Shown here piece by piece: positions 54,907-63,447 of a stretch of DNA of 64,000 nt (position 1 is its first letter; each line of letters begins with the position of its first letter). Source of the stretch: DATFVJ01 sp963727015 (GTDB lineage Bacteria; Actinomycetota; Actinomycetes; Streptosporangiales; Streptosporangiaceae); contig CAVSEV010000016.1 in the NCBI GenBank assembly GCA_963727015.1, forward strand, positions 124,001 to 188,000, in the 5' to 3' direction. Position numbers and translations under genes: made by a program. Under the pieces are notes generated by a model. The model ran no database searches, was not told the origin of the DNA, and saw nothing but the letters and a program-made list of their open reading frames with translations.

Positions 54907-55407
54907 TCAGGTCGTGCGGTCCGGTGCCGGGCGTCCGAGGAAGCTCTCGTAGAACGCGTCGATGTCCGGCTTGAAGTCGAACATGACCGGGTACCCGGGC
55001 GGGACTGCCTCGACCTCCAGCAGCGACCAGCAGCCTGGGCAGAAGTACTCCCGCAGCTCCATCCACTCGGGGTCGCAGCGGTGGTACGGATCGTAGATCT
55101 CTTCCAGGAGCTCCTCTGAGTCGCGCACGAGAATCCGGGTCTCGCGCTTCCAGTTGCGGTCGGCTGGGCCGAACACGTAGCCACAGTCACATTTGACGAC
55201 GCGCCGCCCGTCGTGCGCGACGACGAACAGGTGCTCGGCGAGCGGAAGCAGGATCTTGTCGTCGAAGGCGGCGCGCTCCTGCAGTATCTGCAGGTAGAGG
55301 TCGAACCGCGACGGGTCTTTCGTGGCCGACATCACGCCCTTGAGCTGTTGCCACGGCAGCTTGCCGTCGAGCAGGTCGGCCAGGCCCTTCCCATCGAGAG
55401 ACGGCAT
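54907..55407 (-). CDS. acxC: Acetone carboxylase gamma subunit
   Basis: 166 residues from the ATG at 55407 with GAGGAG upstream. Xanthobacter AcxC is about 168 residues. Landmarks: LADLLDGKLPWQQLKGVMSA, RFDLYLQILQERAAFDDKIL, VKCDCGYVFGPADRNWKRET, YDPYHRCDPEWMELREYFCP GCWSLLEVE (split), VMFDFKPDIDAFYESFLGRP. The CDC and CPGC pairs are the zinc-type motif of this subunit. It is the third subunit of the ATP-dependent, Mn-containing acetone carboxylase, which converts acetone plus bicarbonate to acetoacetate. It follows acxB on the same strand, separated by the tandem array 55419-55518. Confidence 0.92.
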   Translation of the reverse strand: MPSLDGKGLADLLDGKLPWQQLKGVMSATKDPSRFDLYLQILQERAAFDDKILLPLAEHLFVVAHDGRRVVKCDCGYVFGPADRNWKRETRILVRDSEELLEEIYDPYHRCDPEWMELREYFCPGCWSLLEVEAVPPGYPVMFDFKPDIDAFYESFLGRPAPDRTT

Positions 55408-55418
55408 CGTCGGCTCCT

Positions 55419-55518
55419 CATGTGTCGAAGGTGTCGGGCAGGTCATGTGTCGAAGGTGTCGGGCAGGTCATATGTCGAAGGTGTCGGGCAGGTCATATGT
55501 CGAAGGTGTCGGGCAGGT
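55419..55518. repeat. Tandem repeat, 25 bp x 4, covering the acxB 3' end
   Basis: Four copies of a 25-base unit (starts CATGTGTCGAAGG or CATATGTCGAAGG) fill 55419-55518. The copy nearest acxB encodes its last residues DLPDTFDI and stop on the minus strand; the other three are duplicates lying in the acxB-acxC gap. Confidence 0.93.
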
Positions 55519-57682
55519 CCCAGAAACTGCGGAACTCGCGGGCCCAGTCCTGGGACGCCATCGACTGCCGGTACATCAGCTTCACCGGTGCGATCAAGGC
55601 CCCGTCGAGCAGCCGGGCGCGTTCCCGCTGGTAAAAGTCGTCATATGGGACGGCCCGGGCGGCGCGCCGTTGCCGCAGCCGGTCGCGCTCGGCGGCGGTC
55701 GCATTCTCGTCCACCACCGGTCCCTGGCCGTCGCCGTCCACGACCACGCCGAATGCGCGGCGGGCGGTCTCGGGCAGGTAGACGTGCCGCTCGACGTCGT
55801 GGGTGATCGCGGCCGGATCGCGCTCGAGCGGGTCGCCGTAGCCCGGGCCGCCGGAGAACAGGGACAGGAACAGGTCGCCGTTGCCGAAGACCTGCGGGAA
55901 CATGAGCCCCTCGTTGACGCGGGTGATGTCGCCCTGTACGAGCGCCTCGATCTCGGAGGCTGACGGCGAATACTCGCCGAGCGGGTAGGGCTGCTGGGCT
56001 GCGGCCAGCTGCGGCATGTTGGTGTTGCGGGCCCAGACCTTGTAGTCGGCGGAGTTGGGGTAACCACCAAAAATACCGGCCCCCCCATGGAAGGCACGTC
56101 CCTCACGGAAGGAGTACAACTGCACGCCCGCAACCCCGTGCACGTAGCGCAGGGCCTCCCACCCGGAACCGCCGCGGTACTTGCCGTAGCCGGCGGTGTC
56201 CGGCTTGAACCGGCGGGAAAGGTAGAGCAGGCCCGACTCGATCGTTTCCCAGACCTCGGCGTCACCCATGTCCGCCTCGGGGTTCCACATGGCGTACGCG
56301 GCATCGAGACCGTCCATCGTGCCGCGCGCGCCCAGCCCGACGGAGCACAACTCGAAATTCGACACCGGAAAGTACGTCGTGCCGTCGGCGAGCAACCCGC
56401 CACCCTGTAGCGGGTCGCCGGTGAACCCGTAGCCGGTGACGATCTCCTCAAGGTAGCCACGGCTGAAGTAGCCGCGGGACAGGCAGCGGAACAGCCCGGT
56501 GAAAGACGGGATGAGAAATGCCCACGGGGTGCCGTAGGCCAGTGCCGGGTCCTGCGCGTTGCACCAGCTGCCGGGGGGAAAGTAGTGGTTGGCGGCGAGG
56601 TAGGCGCCGTCATTCACTTTGCCGTCATAGATAAGTGTCTGCGTGATAAGCACCCACAGCGCCCCCTGCATGGAGCCCTCAGACGCGTTGAAGGGAGCGT
56701 TCACCGTCCCGCTCGCCCCGTCCATCGACATATGGAATTCACCACCGCGTCCGATAGTCAGCCGGAGCGGTGCGTGCATGAGCAGGTCGACACGCGACTC
56801 CGGGTGCCACGCCTTGTCAGCCATTGGCATGTCGATGAACGAGGCGGTCTGGTACTCCCCCGGCACAAGACGCTCCCGGATACGGGCGAGGAAGATCTGC
56901 CGGCCCTCCTCCACCGCCTCGTCCATGAATGGCCGTACGTAGTCGAGACCCTCCTGGTCGATCAGGCGCTGCAGCGCCTCGGCGACGATGTAACAGCCGG
57001 CGATCCGGCATTTCTCGTCCAGCGCCCAGTACATCGGTGTGCGCACGCTGCGGGCAGCCTTGATGAGCCAGTCCTTGTGCAGCACGTGGTTCGACCCCAC
57101 CTTCTCGCAGGTGACGTAGAAGCCGTCCTCGTACCGGTTGGCGGACGCGACGGGGTCGTGGCCGGGCGTCCCGGCGCCGATGTCGACCTGGTGGGCCGTG
57201 CCGCCGACCCAGGCGATCAGCTCCCCTTGGTGGAACACCGGGATAATGGTGTGCACGTCGGTGGTATGAACGTTGCCCAGGGTCGGGTCGTTGTTGCAGT
57301 AAATGTCGCCCTCGGCGATGCCGGGTGTGTCCTCGTAGCCCTGGCGGATCATGAATTTGATGCCCTCGGACATCGTGTGGACGTGCGTGATAATGCCGGT
57401 AGAGACCACGACCGAGTCGCCCTCAGGCGTGTAGAGGGCGAAGCACAGCTCACCGATATTCCGCACAATCGGCGACGCCGAGATGTGCAGCGCGGTCTCA
57501 CGGGCGCTGACGAGGGCACCGCGCAGCTCGGCCCACACCCGCTCAAAGCGGAAGTGGTCCTCCTCCTTCAAGGTCAGATGCTCGATGCCCTTGTAACGGC
57601 CCGTTTCGGCGTGGCGCCGCTCGGAGCCGGCCAACCGCGTCGCGAGGCTCGGGCTGGTGGCGGCGGATGGGCTGTCGGCCAT
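55493..57682 (-). CDS. acxB: Acetone carboxylase alpha subunit (HyuB-like)
   Basis: 729 residues from the ATG at 57682 with GGAGGAGCAGC upstream. Family blocks: VWAELRGALVSARETALHIS, GELCFALYTPEGDSVVVST, DIYCNNDPTLGNVHTTDVHT, AWVGGTAHQVDIGAGTPGHD, EFHMSMDGASGTVNAPFNAS, SLFSGGPGYGDPLERDPAAI. It carries the metal-binding CO2/acetone site with the beta subunit; members are related to hydantoinase/oxoprolinase B and acetophenone carboxylases. The combination with a Cys-rich AcxC-type gamma subunit makes acetone carboxylase the better call. A 14-base gap separates it from acxA. Confidence 0.92.
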   Translation of the reverse strand: MADSPSAATSPSLATRLAGSERRHAETGRYKGIEHLTLKEEDHFRFERVWAELRGALVSARETALHISASPIVRNIGELCFALYTPEGDSVVVSTGIITHVHTMSEGIKFMIRQGYEDTPGIAEGDIYCNNDPTLGNVHTTDVHTIIPVFHQGELIAWVGGTAHQVDIGAGTPGHDPVASANRYEDGFYVTCEKVGSNHVLHKDWLIKAARSVRTPMYWALDEKCRIAGCYIVAEALQRLIDQEGLDYVRPFMDEAVEEGRQIFLARIRERLVPGEYQTASFIDMPMADKAWHPESRVDLLMHAPLRLTIGRGGEFHMSMDGASGTVNAPFNASEGSMQGALWVLITQTLIYDGKVNDGAYLAANHYFPPGSWCNAQDPALAYGTPWAFLIPSFTGLFRCLSRGYFSRGYLEEIVTGYGFTGDPLQGGGLLADGTTYFPVSNFELCSVGLGARGTMDGLDAAYAMWNPEADMGDAEVWETIESGLLYLSRRFKPDTAGYGKYRGGSGWEALRYVHGVAGVQLYSFREGRAFHGGAGIFGGYPNSADYKVWARNTNMPQLAAAQQPYPLGEYSPSASEIEALVQGDITRVNEGLMFPQVFGNGDLFLSLFSGGPGYGDPLERDPAAITHDVERHVYLPETARRAFGVVVDGDGQGPVVDENATAAERDRLRQRRAARAVPYDDFYQRERARLLDGALIAPVKLMYRQSMASQDWAREFRSFWDLPDTFDI

Positions 57683-57695
57683 GCTGCTCCTCCTG

Positions 57696-59855
57696 TCAGC
57701 CGCGGTGTAGCTCGAACACGCGGTAACGGTCGAGCCTGGCGGACCTGCCGGTGGGGACGTAGAACGTCGTGGCGGGGCTCTCGATGATCGCCGGTCCCTC
57801 GACCACGTTGCCCGAGACCACCTCGTCCATCTCGTAGAGCCTCGCGTCGGCCCAGCCAGGCTCGTATATGCGCCGGACACCCTTCTCCGCTGAGCTGGAC
57901 GGCTTGGGACCGGACTCGGGGAACTCCGGGATGACCGGCTTCTCGGTCCTGTACGTCCCGACGCCGATCGCCTTTGTGATGAAGTAGCCCGACTCGGGGC
58001 TTCGGGCAGCTCGCGCGAAGACCTTGGAGAACAGGTCGTCGAAGTCGTCCATCAGGTGCCGCAGGTCCGCGTTCGGGTCGCCGGTGAGCCGGTCGGCCTT
58101 CACCTCGAGATCGTCTAGCATGCCGAAGTACTGCATCCGGACGCTCGGCGTGAAGGTGAGCTGCGCCGGATCGATACCTTCGCGCTGGGCGTCGGCGGTG
58201 ATCTGCTCGTGCAACGCCTCCCACGTCTGCGTGAGCATCTTCATGAGACCGCTGTGGTCGCCGTCCGGCGGCACAAGCAGATCTACCGACCGGTCGTAGC
58301 GATAGCTGTAGTCGGCGCAGGCGCCGCCGAACGCCGAGAACGCGGCTGCCCACGACGGCACCTTCACGGACTGGAACCCCATCCCGTCGGTGTAGCCAGC
58401 GACGTGCAGCGGGCCGCCGCCGCCGTAGGACAACAGCTGGTAGTTCTCCGGGGCGTAGCCCATGCCGAGGATCATCCCGGTCAGGTGATCGCGCATCTGC
58501 GTCTCGAGGAGGCGCACCACGCCGAGCGCGGTGGCCTCGACGTCGGTGCTTCCCAATGGCGCCGCGACTTGCTCCCGCAGCGCCTGCCGTGAACGGTCGA
58601 CGTCGAGCTCGAGCGCGCCGCCGAGGAAGTACTCCGGGTTGACGTACCCGAGCACCACATCGCAGTCGGTGAGGCTCGGCACGGTCTCGCCGCCGGGCTC
58701 CCAGCAGACGCCGATGCGGCTGCCGGCCGAGTCCGGGCCGAGCACCACCCGCTGCACTGCCTGATCGACTCGGATGCGGGTCCCGGTACCGGCCCCGATG
58801 GAGTCCATCGCCACGTGCGGGAGCGCCAACAGCATCCGGGCGACCATCGGCTCGGTCCGGGTGGCCACGACCCGTTCGGAGATCAGGCCGACGTCGAAGG
58901 ACGTGCCCCCGACATCCGTGCACACGACGTTCATGCCGCCGTACAGCTCGGCGGTGACCCGGTCGCCCCCGATCAGTCCGCCGATGGGACCGGAGACGAT
59001 CGTCGAGACGAGCGACTGGTGCTCCGGGGAGATCGTCCCGCCGTACGAGGTCAGCACCCGCACTGGCGCATGGGAACCGACCTCGGACTCCAGCCGGGTA
59101 CGGATCCCGAGCAGTTGTCGCCGGCTCGGCCGCGCTGCGTACAGCTCCACTAGCAGGGTGTTCAGACGGGCGAGGTCCCCGCGGACGGGCGAGTGCGTCG
59201 AAGAGGTGAACACCGGGATGTCCAGACCGCGGTTTTCGATCTCTCTCCGGGCGATGTCGGCGATCTTGTTCTCGTGCCGGGGATCCCGGTAGGAATACAG
59301 CAGCGAGATGCACATCGAGGTGATGCCGAGGTCGAGCAGCTCCCGCGCGGCCTGTTCCGCCTCCTGCTCGTACAGCGGGATGACCTCCTCGCCGAAGAAG
59401 CTGATCCGGCCGCGCACGCCGCGGATCCGGCGCCGGGGCACGAGCGGCTCGTTGTGCACATGGGTGACCGCGTGCAGGCGGTCCGCATAGTGGTAGCCGG
59501 CGTAAGTCTGCACGGCCCGTTCAAGCTGCAGGTAGTCCTCCATGCCGGCGGTGACGATGACGCCGATGCGCTCACTGCTGCTGCGCTCCAGCAGCCGGTT
59601 GAGCATGGCCGTCCCCGAGTAGACCGCCGCCCGCAGATCCGGGCCGATGTCTTCGGCCCGCCGGTTCCAATAGCCCGCGGCGTCCCGCAGCGACGCGACG
59701 ATCCCAATGCTCTCGTCATGCGAGGTCGTCTGAGCCTTGCCGATGGTGAACGCCCCACGATCGTCTACGACGAACGTGTCAGTCATAGTCCCGCCCGCAT
59801 CGACAGCGAGAATGCGGGCGGACCCGGCGGAGGTGCTGGCTTCCGGCGAATTCAT
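57696..59855 (-). CDS. acxA: Acetone carboxylase beta subunit (HyuA-like, ATP-binding)
   Basis: 719 residues; Xanthobacter AcxA has about 717. The N-terminal ATPase-type motif ARILAVDAGGTMTDTFVVDD, RAAVYSGTAMLNRLLERSSS, GVIVTAGMEDYLQLERAVQT, VFTSSTHSPVRGDLARLNTL, GGMNVVCTDVGGTSFDVGLI and SYGGGGPLHVAGYTDGMGF are those of the HyuA/AcxA family. It phosphorylates acetone and bicarbonate at the expense of ATP. Order acxA-acxB-acxC on one strand equals the known operon. It starts 138 bases from the divergent GAF-PucR regulator. Confidence 0.94.
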   Translation of the reverse strand: MNSPEASTSAGSARILAVDAGGTMTDTFVVDDRGAFTIGKAQTTSHDESIGIVASLRDAAGYWNRRAEDIGPDLRAAVYSGTAMLNRLLERSSSERIGVIVTAGMEDYLQLERAVQTYAGYHYADRLHAVTHVHNEPLVPRRRIRGVRGRISFFGEEVIPLYEQEAEQAARELLDLGITSMCISLLYSYRDPRHENKIADIARREIENRGLDIPVFTSSTHSPVRGDLARLNTLLVELYAARPSRRQLLGIRTRLESEVGSHAPVRVLTSYGGTISPEHQSLVSTIVSGPIGGLIGGDRVTAELYGGMNVVCTDVGGTSFDVGLISERVVATRTEPMVARMLLALPHVAMDSIGAGTGTRIRVDQAVQRVVLGPDSAGSRIGVCWEPGGETVPSLTDCDVVLGYVNPEYFLGGALELDVDRSRQALREQVAAPLGSTDVEATALGVVRLLETQMRDHLTGMILGMGYAPENYQLLSYGGGGPLHVAGYTDGMGFQSVKVPSWAAAFSAFGGACADYSYRYDRSVDLLVPPDGDHSGLMKMLTQTWEALHEQITADAQREGIDPAQLTFTPSVRMQYFGMLDDLEVKADRLTGDPNADLRHLMDDFDDLFSKVFARAARSPESGYFITKAIGVGTYRTEKPVIPEFPESGPKPSSSAEKGVRRIYEPGWADARLYEMDEVVSGNVVEGPAIIESPATTFYVPTGRSARLDRYRVFELHRG

Positions 59856-59993
59856 CGGCGTACGCTCCTCTCCGGCGACTTATGTCTCGACAATCCGCCG
59901 CCCTGGCGGACATCGGCAACGTCTGCAACCTCCACACCGGGCCACTGACGTTGTAGGTTGCGGACGAGGGGGACACGTAGCTGTGGAGGCGCC
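59856..59993. promoter_or_regulatory. Divergent acx/regulator control region with inverted repeats
   Basis: Contains TCCGCC-GCCCT-GGCGGA near 59894-59910 and a spaced inverted pair GCAACCT (59925-59931) and AGGTTGC (59955-59961); ACGTTG/CAACGT also occur in opposite senses around them. These are candidate operators for the PucR-type regulator. Confidence 0.45.
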
Positions 59994-61702
59994 ATGGCGC
60001 TCACGACGGCTGGCCGGTGTGCCGTCCTGCGCGCCTGCGAGCAACTCGTGACAGACGCCAGCGACGTCCCCGAGGTCCTCCAGCACTTCGTCGACGGGGC
60101 CCGGCAGCTGCTGAACGCTCCCGCGAGCTGGTTCGCGACGATCGACGGCGACAACATGCGGATGGCCGCCCAGAGTGGGTTGCGAAGCCCCGAGATGCCC
60201 GCCCGTTGGCCCCTCGAAGCAGGGCAGGGCGTCGCCGGCGCGGTCGCCGCGAGTGGCCGGCCGGCACTGATCCGCGATCACCGCAGCGACGGCGGGCAGG
60301 CCGGCCGTGTCAAGCTGATCATCGACCAGGAGGAACTGCGCTCCGGTGCGGTAGTGCCGGTCTGCGCTCCGGCCGGCGGCGTGCTCGGCGTGCTTTACGT
60401 CGGGGATCACCGGCCCGGCCGCATTACCAGCGACGACGTGGACCTCCTCGCCCTGTTTGCCCGCATGGCGGCGGTCGCGGTGGAGCGCACCCGGCACCGC
60501 GCAGCCCTGCTCCGCCAGTCCGAGGCCCGAGTGCTTGCCGCCGGCAGCCCCCGGCGCAAGCTGCTGCTCCTGCAGGAACTGGCGGCCCTCCTGCTCACCG
60601 GCGCCGATGTGCAGCAGGCCCTAGCGCTGCTGTCAGGTGAGCTGAATATCGGGCTCGAACTGCGCGATCCACTGGGGCGGGTGGTGGCGTGTGCCGGCGG
60701 GGCGGGCATGTCCGTGATCGCCGAGCACCTGCTGGCCACAGCGGACGCGTCCCTGGGCGCGCTCATCGCGCACCGCGACCGGGACCTGGACGAATCCGGC
60801 GCTCAGCTGCTCGGAGCCGCCAGCGGCATCCTCGCCCTGCATCTGTCGCGCCGCTGGGAACGCTACGAGACGGAACAGCGGCTGCACCGTCAGTTCCTGA
60901 TCGACTTGCTGCGGCCCGCGACCGACCGGCGTGAGCTTGCGGCCCGCGCCTCTTTTTTGGGCCTGGACCTGGAGTCGCCGCGGGCCGTGTGCTGCGTGGG
61001 CATCCACGTGGGCCCCAAAGCACTGTTAGGCCGCCCGCCGGTGCTCACCAGGCGGGCGCTTGAGCTTGTCGAAGACGCCGTCGGGCGGCACTTCCCGCGG
61101 TCCATCGTCATCCTCACCGCCGCGGCGGCCGTTATCCTTCTCCCGCAGACGTGTCCCGATCGAGGGGTGCAGCTACATGGGCTGCGTGCGGCGCTGGCCG
61201 ACGCAACGGCCATGCTCAAAGGGATGCAGCTGTCGGCGGGCCTCGGCGCGCCGTGCCTGAGCCTGGACGACTACGCGGGCTCCTACCAGGACGCCGCACT
61301 GGCCCTTGAGCTGGCCCGGGGCGGCCGGCCGGGGGCACCGTTCTGGCCCGCGAGGAGCTTGGCGTCTACGGGATGCTGGCGCGGTCACTCGACCCCGAGG
61401 GACTGCGGGCCTGCGTCCTGCCGGCGCTCGCCCCGCTACTGAGTTCCGACGAGCAACGCGGCAGCGAGCACATCCGGACCTTGCGTGTCTACCTCGCGCA
61501 CGACCGGCACCTGCAGCGCACCGCCGATGCCCTGCATCTGCACGTCAACTCGCTGCGGTACCGGCTGCGGCGCATCGAACAGCTACTTGCCATGGACCTG
61601 CATGATCCGGACGACCGGTTCCACCTCGAACTCGCCGTTCGGATCGCCGACGTGCTGCGGCTGGCTCCTGACGGGGCAAACCTCACGCCGGCCCACCAGT
61701 GA
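59994..61702 (+). pseudogene. GAF-PucR/CdaR-type transcriptional regulator, one frameshift
   Basis: Start at the ATG at 59994 behind GTGGAGGCGCC. Residues about 20-165 are GAF (CEQLVTDASDVPEVLQHFVD, GQGVAGAVAASGRPALIRDH, SGAVVPVCAPAGGVLGVLYV), about 175-440 the PucR GGDEF-like middle part (RQFLIDLLRPATDRRELAAR, VCCVGIHVGPKALLG). Near 61330, in the G run GGCCGGGGGCACC, the frame slips; the next frame reads TVLAREELGVYGMLARSL, then the HTH_30 helix-turn-helix: HLQRTADALHLHVNSLRYRL, RIEQLLAMDLHDPDDRFHLE. It is divergent from acxABC and is the likely acetone-responsive regulator. A consensus error in the G run is likely. Confidence 0.85.
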
Positions 61703-61889
61703 CACGCCACCGGCCCGGCCGGCCCTTCTCGGGAAGCCGGACAGGGCCACCATCCAGCCGGGGCGGTCCAGGGTCGCGGTGCCCGCCCGGATGGTGTGAC
61801 GTGTCGATATCACGGGGAACGCCGGGGAACGCGGGCAGGTCGCGGCGAGCCTTCGTCCGGCCCGGTCCGTGCCACAGAGGAGGGACGTT

Positions 61890-62945
61890 ATGCGAGCGCT
61901 GCGCCTGATGGAGTGGAAGTCTGATCCGGTACTGGCCGATGTCGCAGATCCGTCGCCGGGCCCGGGACAGGTGGTCATCCGCGTGGGCGGCGCCGGTGCT
62001 TGCCACTCCGACCTGCACCTGATGCGAGAGTTCGAGGCCGGCCAGCTGGGCTGGGGGCCGCCGTTTACGCTCGGTCACGAGACCGCCGGCTGGGTCCATT
62101 CGCTCGGCAGCGGCGTGGCCGGCCTCGAGGTCGGCCAGCCGGTGGCGGTCTACGGGCCATGGGGCTGCGGCACCTGCGAGCGGTGCCGCCTCGGGGCCGA
62201 GACCTACTGCGAGAACCTGGCCGCCGCGCCGGTGCCCGGGGGCGGTGGCGGGCTCGGCCTCGACGGCGGTATGGCCGAATTCATGCTCGTACCTGATGCC
62301 CGCCATCTGGTGCCGCTGCCCGAGGGCCTGGACCCGGTCGCGGCGGCGCCGCTCACCGACGCTGGCCTCACCCCCTATCACGCAGTGCGCCGCTCATGGG
62401 CGAAGCTGCCGCCCGGGGCCACCGCCGCGGTCATCGGCGTCGGCGGGCTCGGCCACCTCGGCGTGCAGATCCTCAAGGCCACCACCGCCGCCCGGGTCAT
62501 CGCCGTGGACACCCGCCCCGACGCGCTGGCCCTTGCCCGCGATCTTGGCGCCGACCTCACCTTCGCCTCCGGCGACGCGGCCGCCGGCCAGATCCGGCAG
62601 GCGACCGGCGGCCGCGGCGCAGATGTCGTGCTCGACTTCGTCGGCGCCGACGCGACCCTGGCGCTCGGCGCCGCCGCGGCCCGCACTCTCGGGGACCTCA
62701 CCATCGTCGGCATCGCTGGCGGCACCCTGCCGGTGTCCTTCTTCTCGGTGCCCTACGAAGTGTCGGTCCAGACAACCTACTGGGGCAGCCGACCCGAGCT
62801 AATCGAGGTGCTCGACCTCGGTGCCCGCGGCCTGCTCCAGCCCAAGGTCACCACATTCGCCCTCGAAGATGCCACCGGCGCCTACCGGAAAATGCTCGCC
62901 GGTGAGCTCACCGGACGTGCTGTCATCGTGCCCGGACCTCGTTGA
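61890..62945 (+). CDS. Zinc-dependent alcohol dehydrogenase
   Basis: 351 residues from the ATG at 61890 with GAGGAGGGACGTT upstream. Catalytic zinc ligands GGAGACHSDLHLM (Cys), LGHETAGWVHSLG (His-Glu), structural zinc GPWGCGTCERCRLGAETYC, and the NAD(P) fold AAVIGVGGLGHLGVQILKA with VIAVDTRPDALALARDLGAD. Intact. Medium-chain ADHs of this group oxidise primary or secondary alcohols. Placed after acxABC and its regulator, it could be the 2-propanol to acetone step, but this is inference from context only. Confidence 0.92.
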   Translation: MRALRLMEWKSDPVLADVADPSPGPGQVVIRVGGAGACHSDLHLMREFEAGQLGWGPPFTLGHETAGWVHSLGSGVAGLEVGQPVAVYGPWGCGTCERCRLGAETYCENLAAAPVPGGGGGLGLDGGMAEFMLVPDARHLVPLPEGLDPVAAAPLTDAGLTPYHAVRRSWAKLPPGATAAVIGVGGLGHLGVQILKATTAARVIAVDTRPDALALARDLGADLTFASGDAAAGQIRQATGGRGADVVLDFVGADATLALGAAAARTLGDLTIVGIAGGTLPVSFFSVPYEVSVQTTYWGSRPELIEVLDLGARGLLQPKVTTFALEDATGAYRKMLAGELTGRAVIVPGPR

Positions 62946-63447
62946 CGGCCGGATGGCCGAAAAAGCCCATCCCGACGGCGCCGCCCCCTGCGAGGTGAAG
63001 CGCTCGCGTCATCCGATCGGCCGCCGCCTCGATGCCGAACTCACAGAGCATCCCGAGAGCCCCGGCCCCGGCAACCGCCCCGGCCAGCTAGGGCACCGCC
63101 ACACCGCCCATCGCCGCCTGCTGCAACGGATGACGGCAACCCACCAGCTGAGTGAAGGCGGTCTCCATAGTTACCCTCAGTTACCCTCGATACTTACCTT
63201 CGCCCGTTCTCCCGTCACCTGCCAGCATGGTCGCATGACGCAGCGGGGCGGTCCACTGTTCTCGCCGATGCTGCCCGGCGAGAGCACCGCTACGCGGCCT
63301 TGGCGCCGCAATGATCACTTGCACGATGCGGATTAGCAGTTCCGATGCACGTGCATATGAATTATGCAGAAGCATGTGCAATGGCCCGCGCATGCGGCAA
63401 TATGGGCTATAAGGCATGTTTCTCCCTGTTGCGGCGGAATTGTTCGG
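62946..63447. other. Intergenic region, with small repeats and a palindrome
   Basis: No supported gene in about 500 bases. AGTTACCCTC is directly repeated at about 63170-63189. ATGCACGTGCAT at 63345-63356 is a perfect 12-bp palindrome, with a similar AGCATGTGCA 17-25 bases later, about 90 bases before the next start. Confidence 0.45.

Noticed and set aside
54907..59855. Acetophenone carboxylase or hydantoinase instead of acetone carboxylase
   Set aside because: The three-gene set with a Cys-rich 166-residue gamma subunit and matching lengths fits AcxABC better, though related carboxylases cannot be wholly excluded by sequence.
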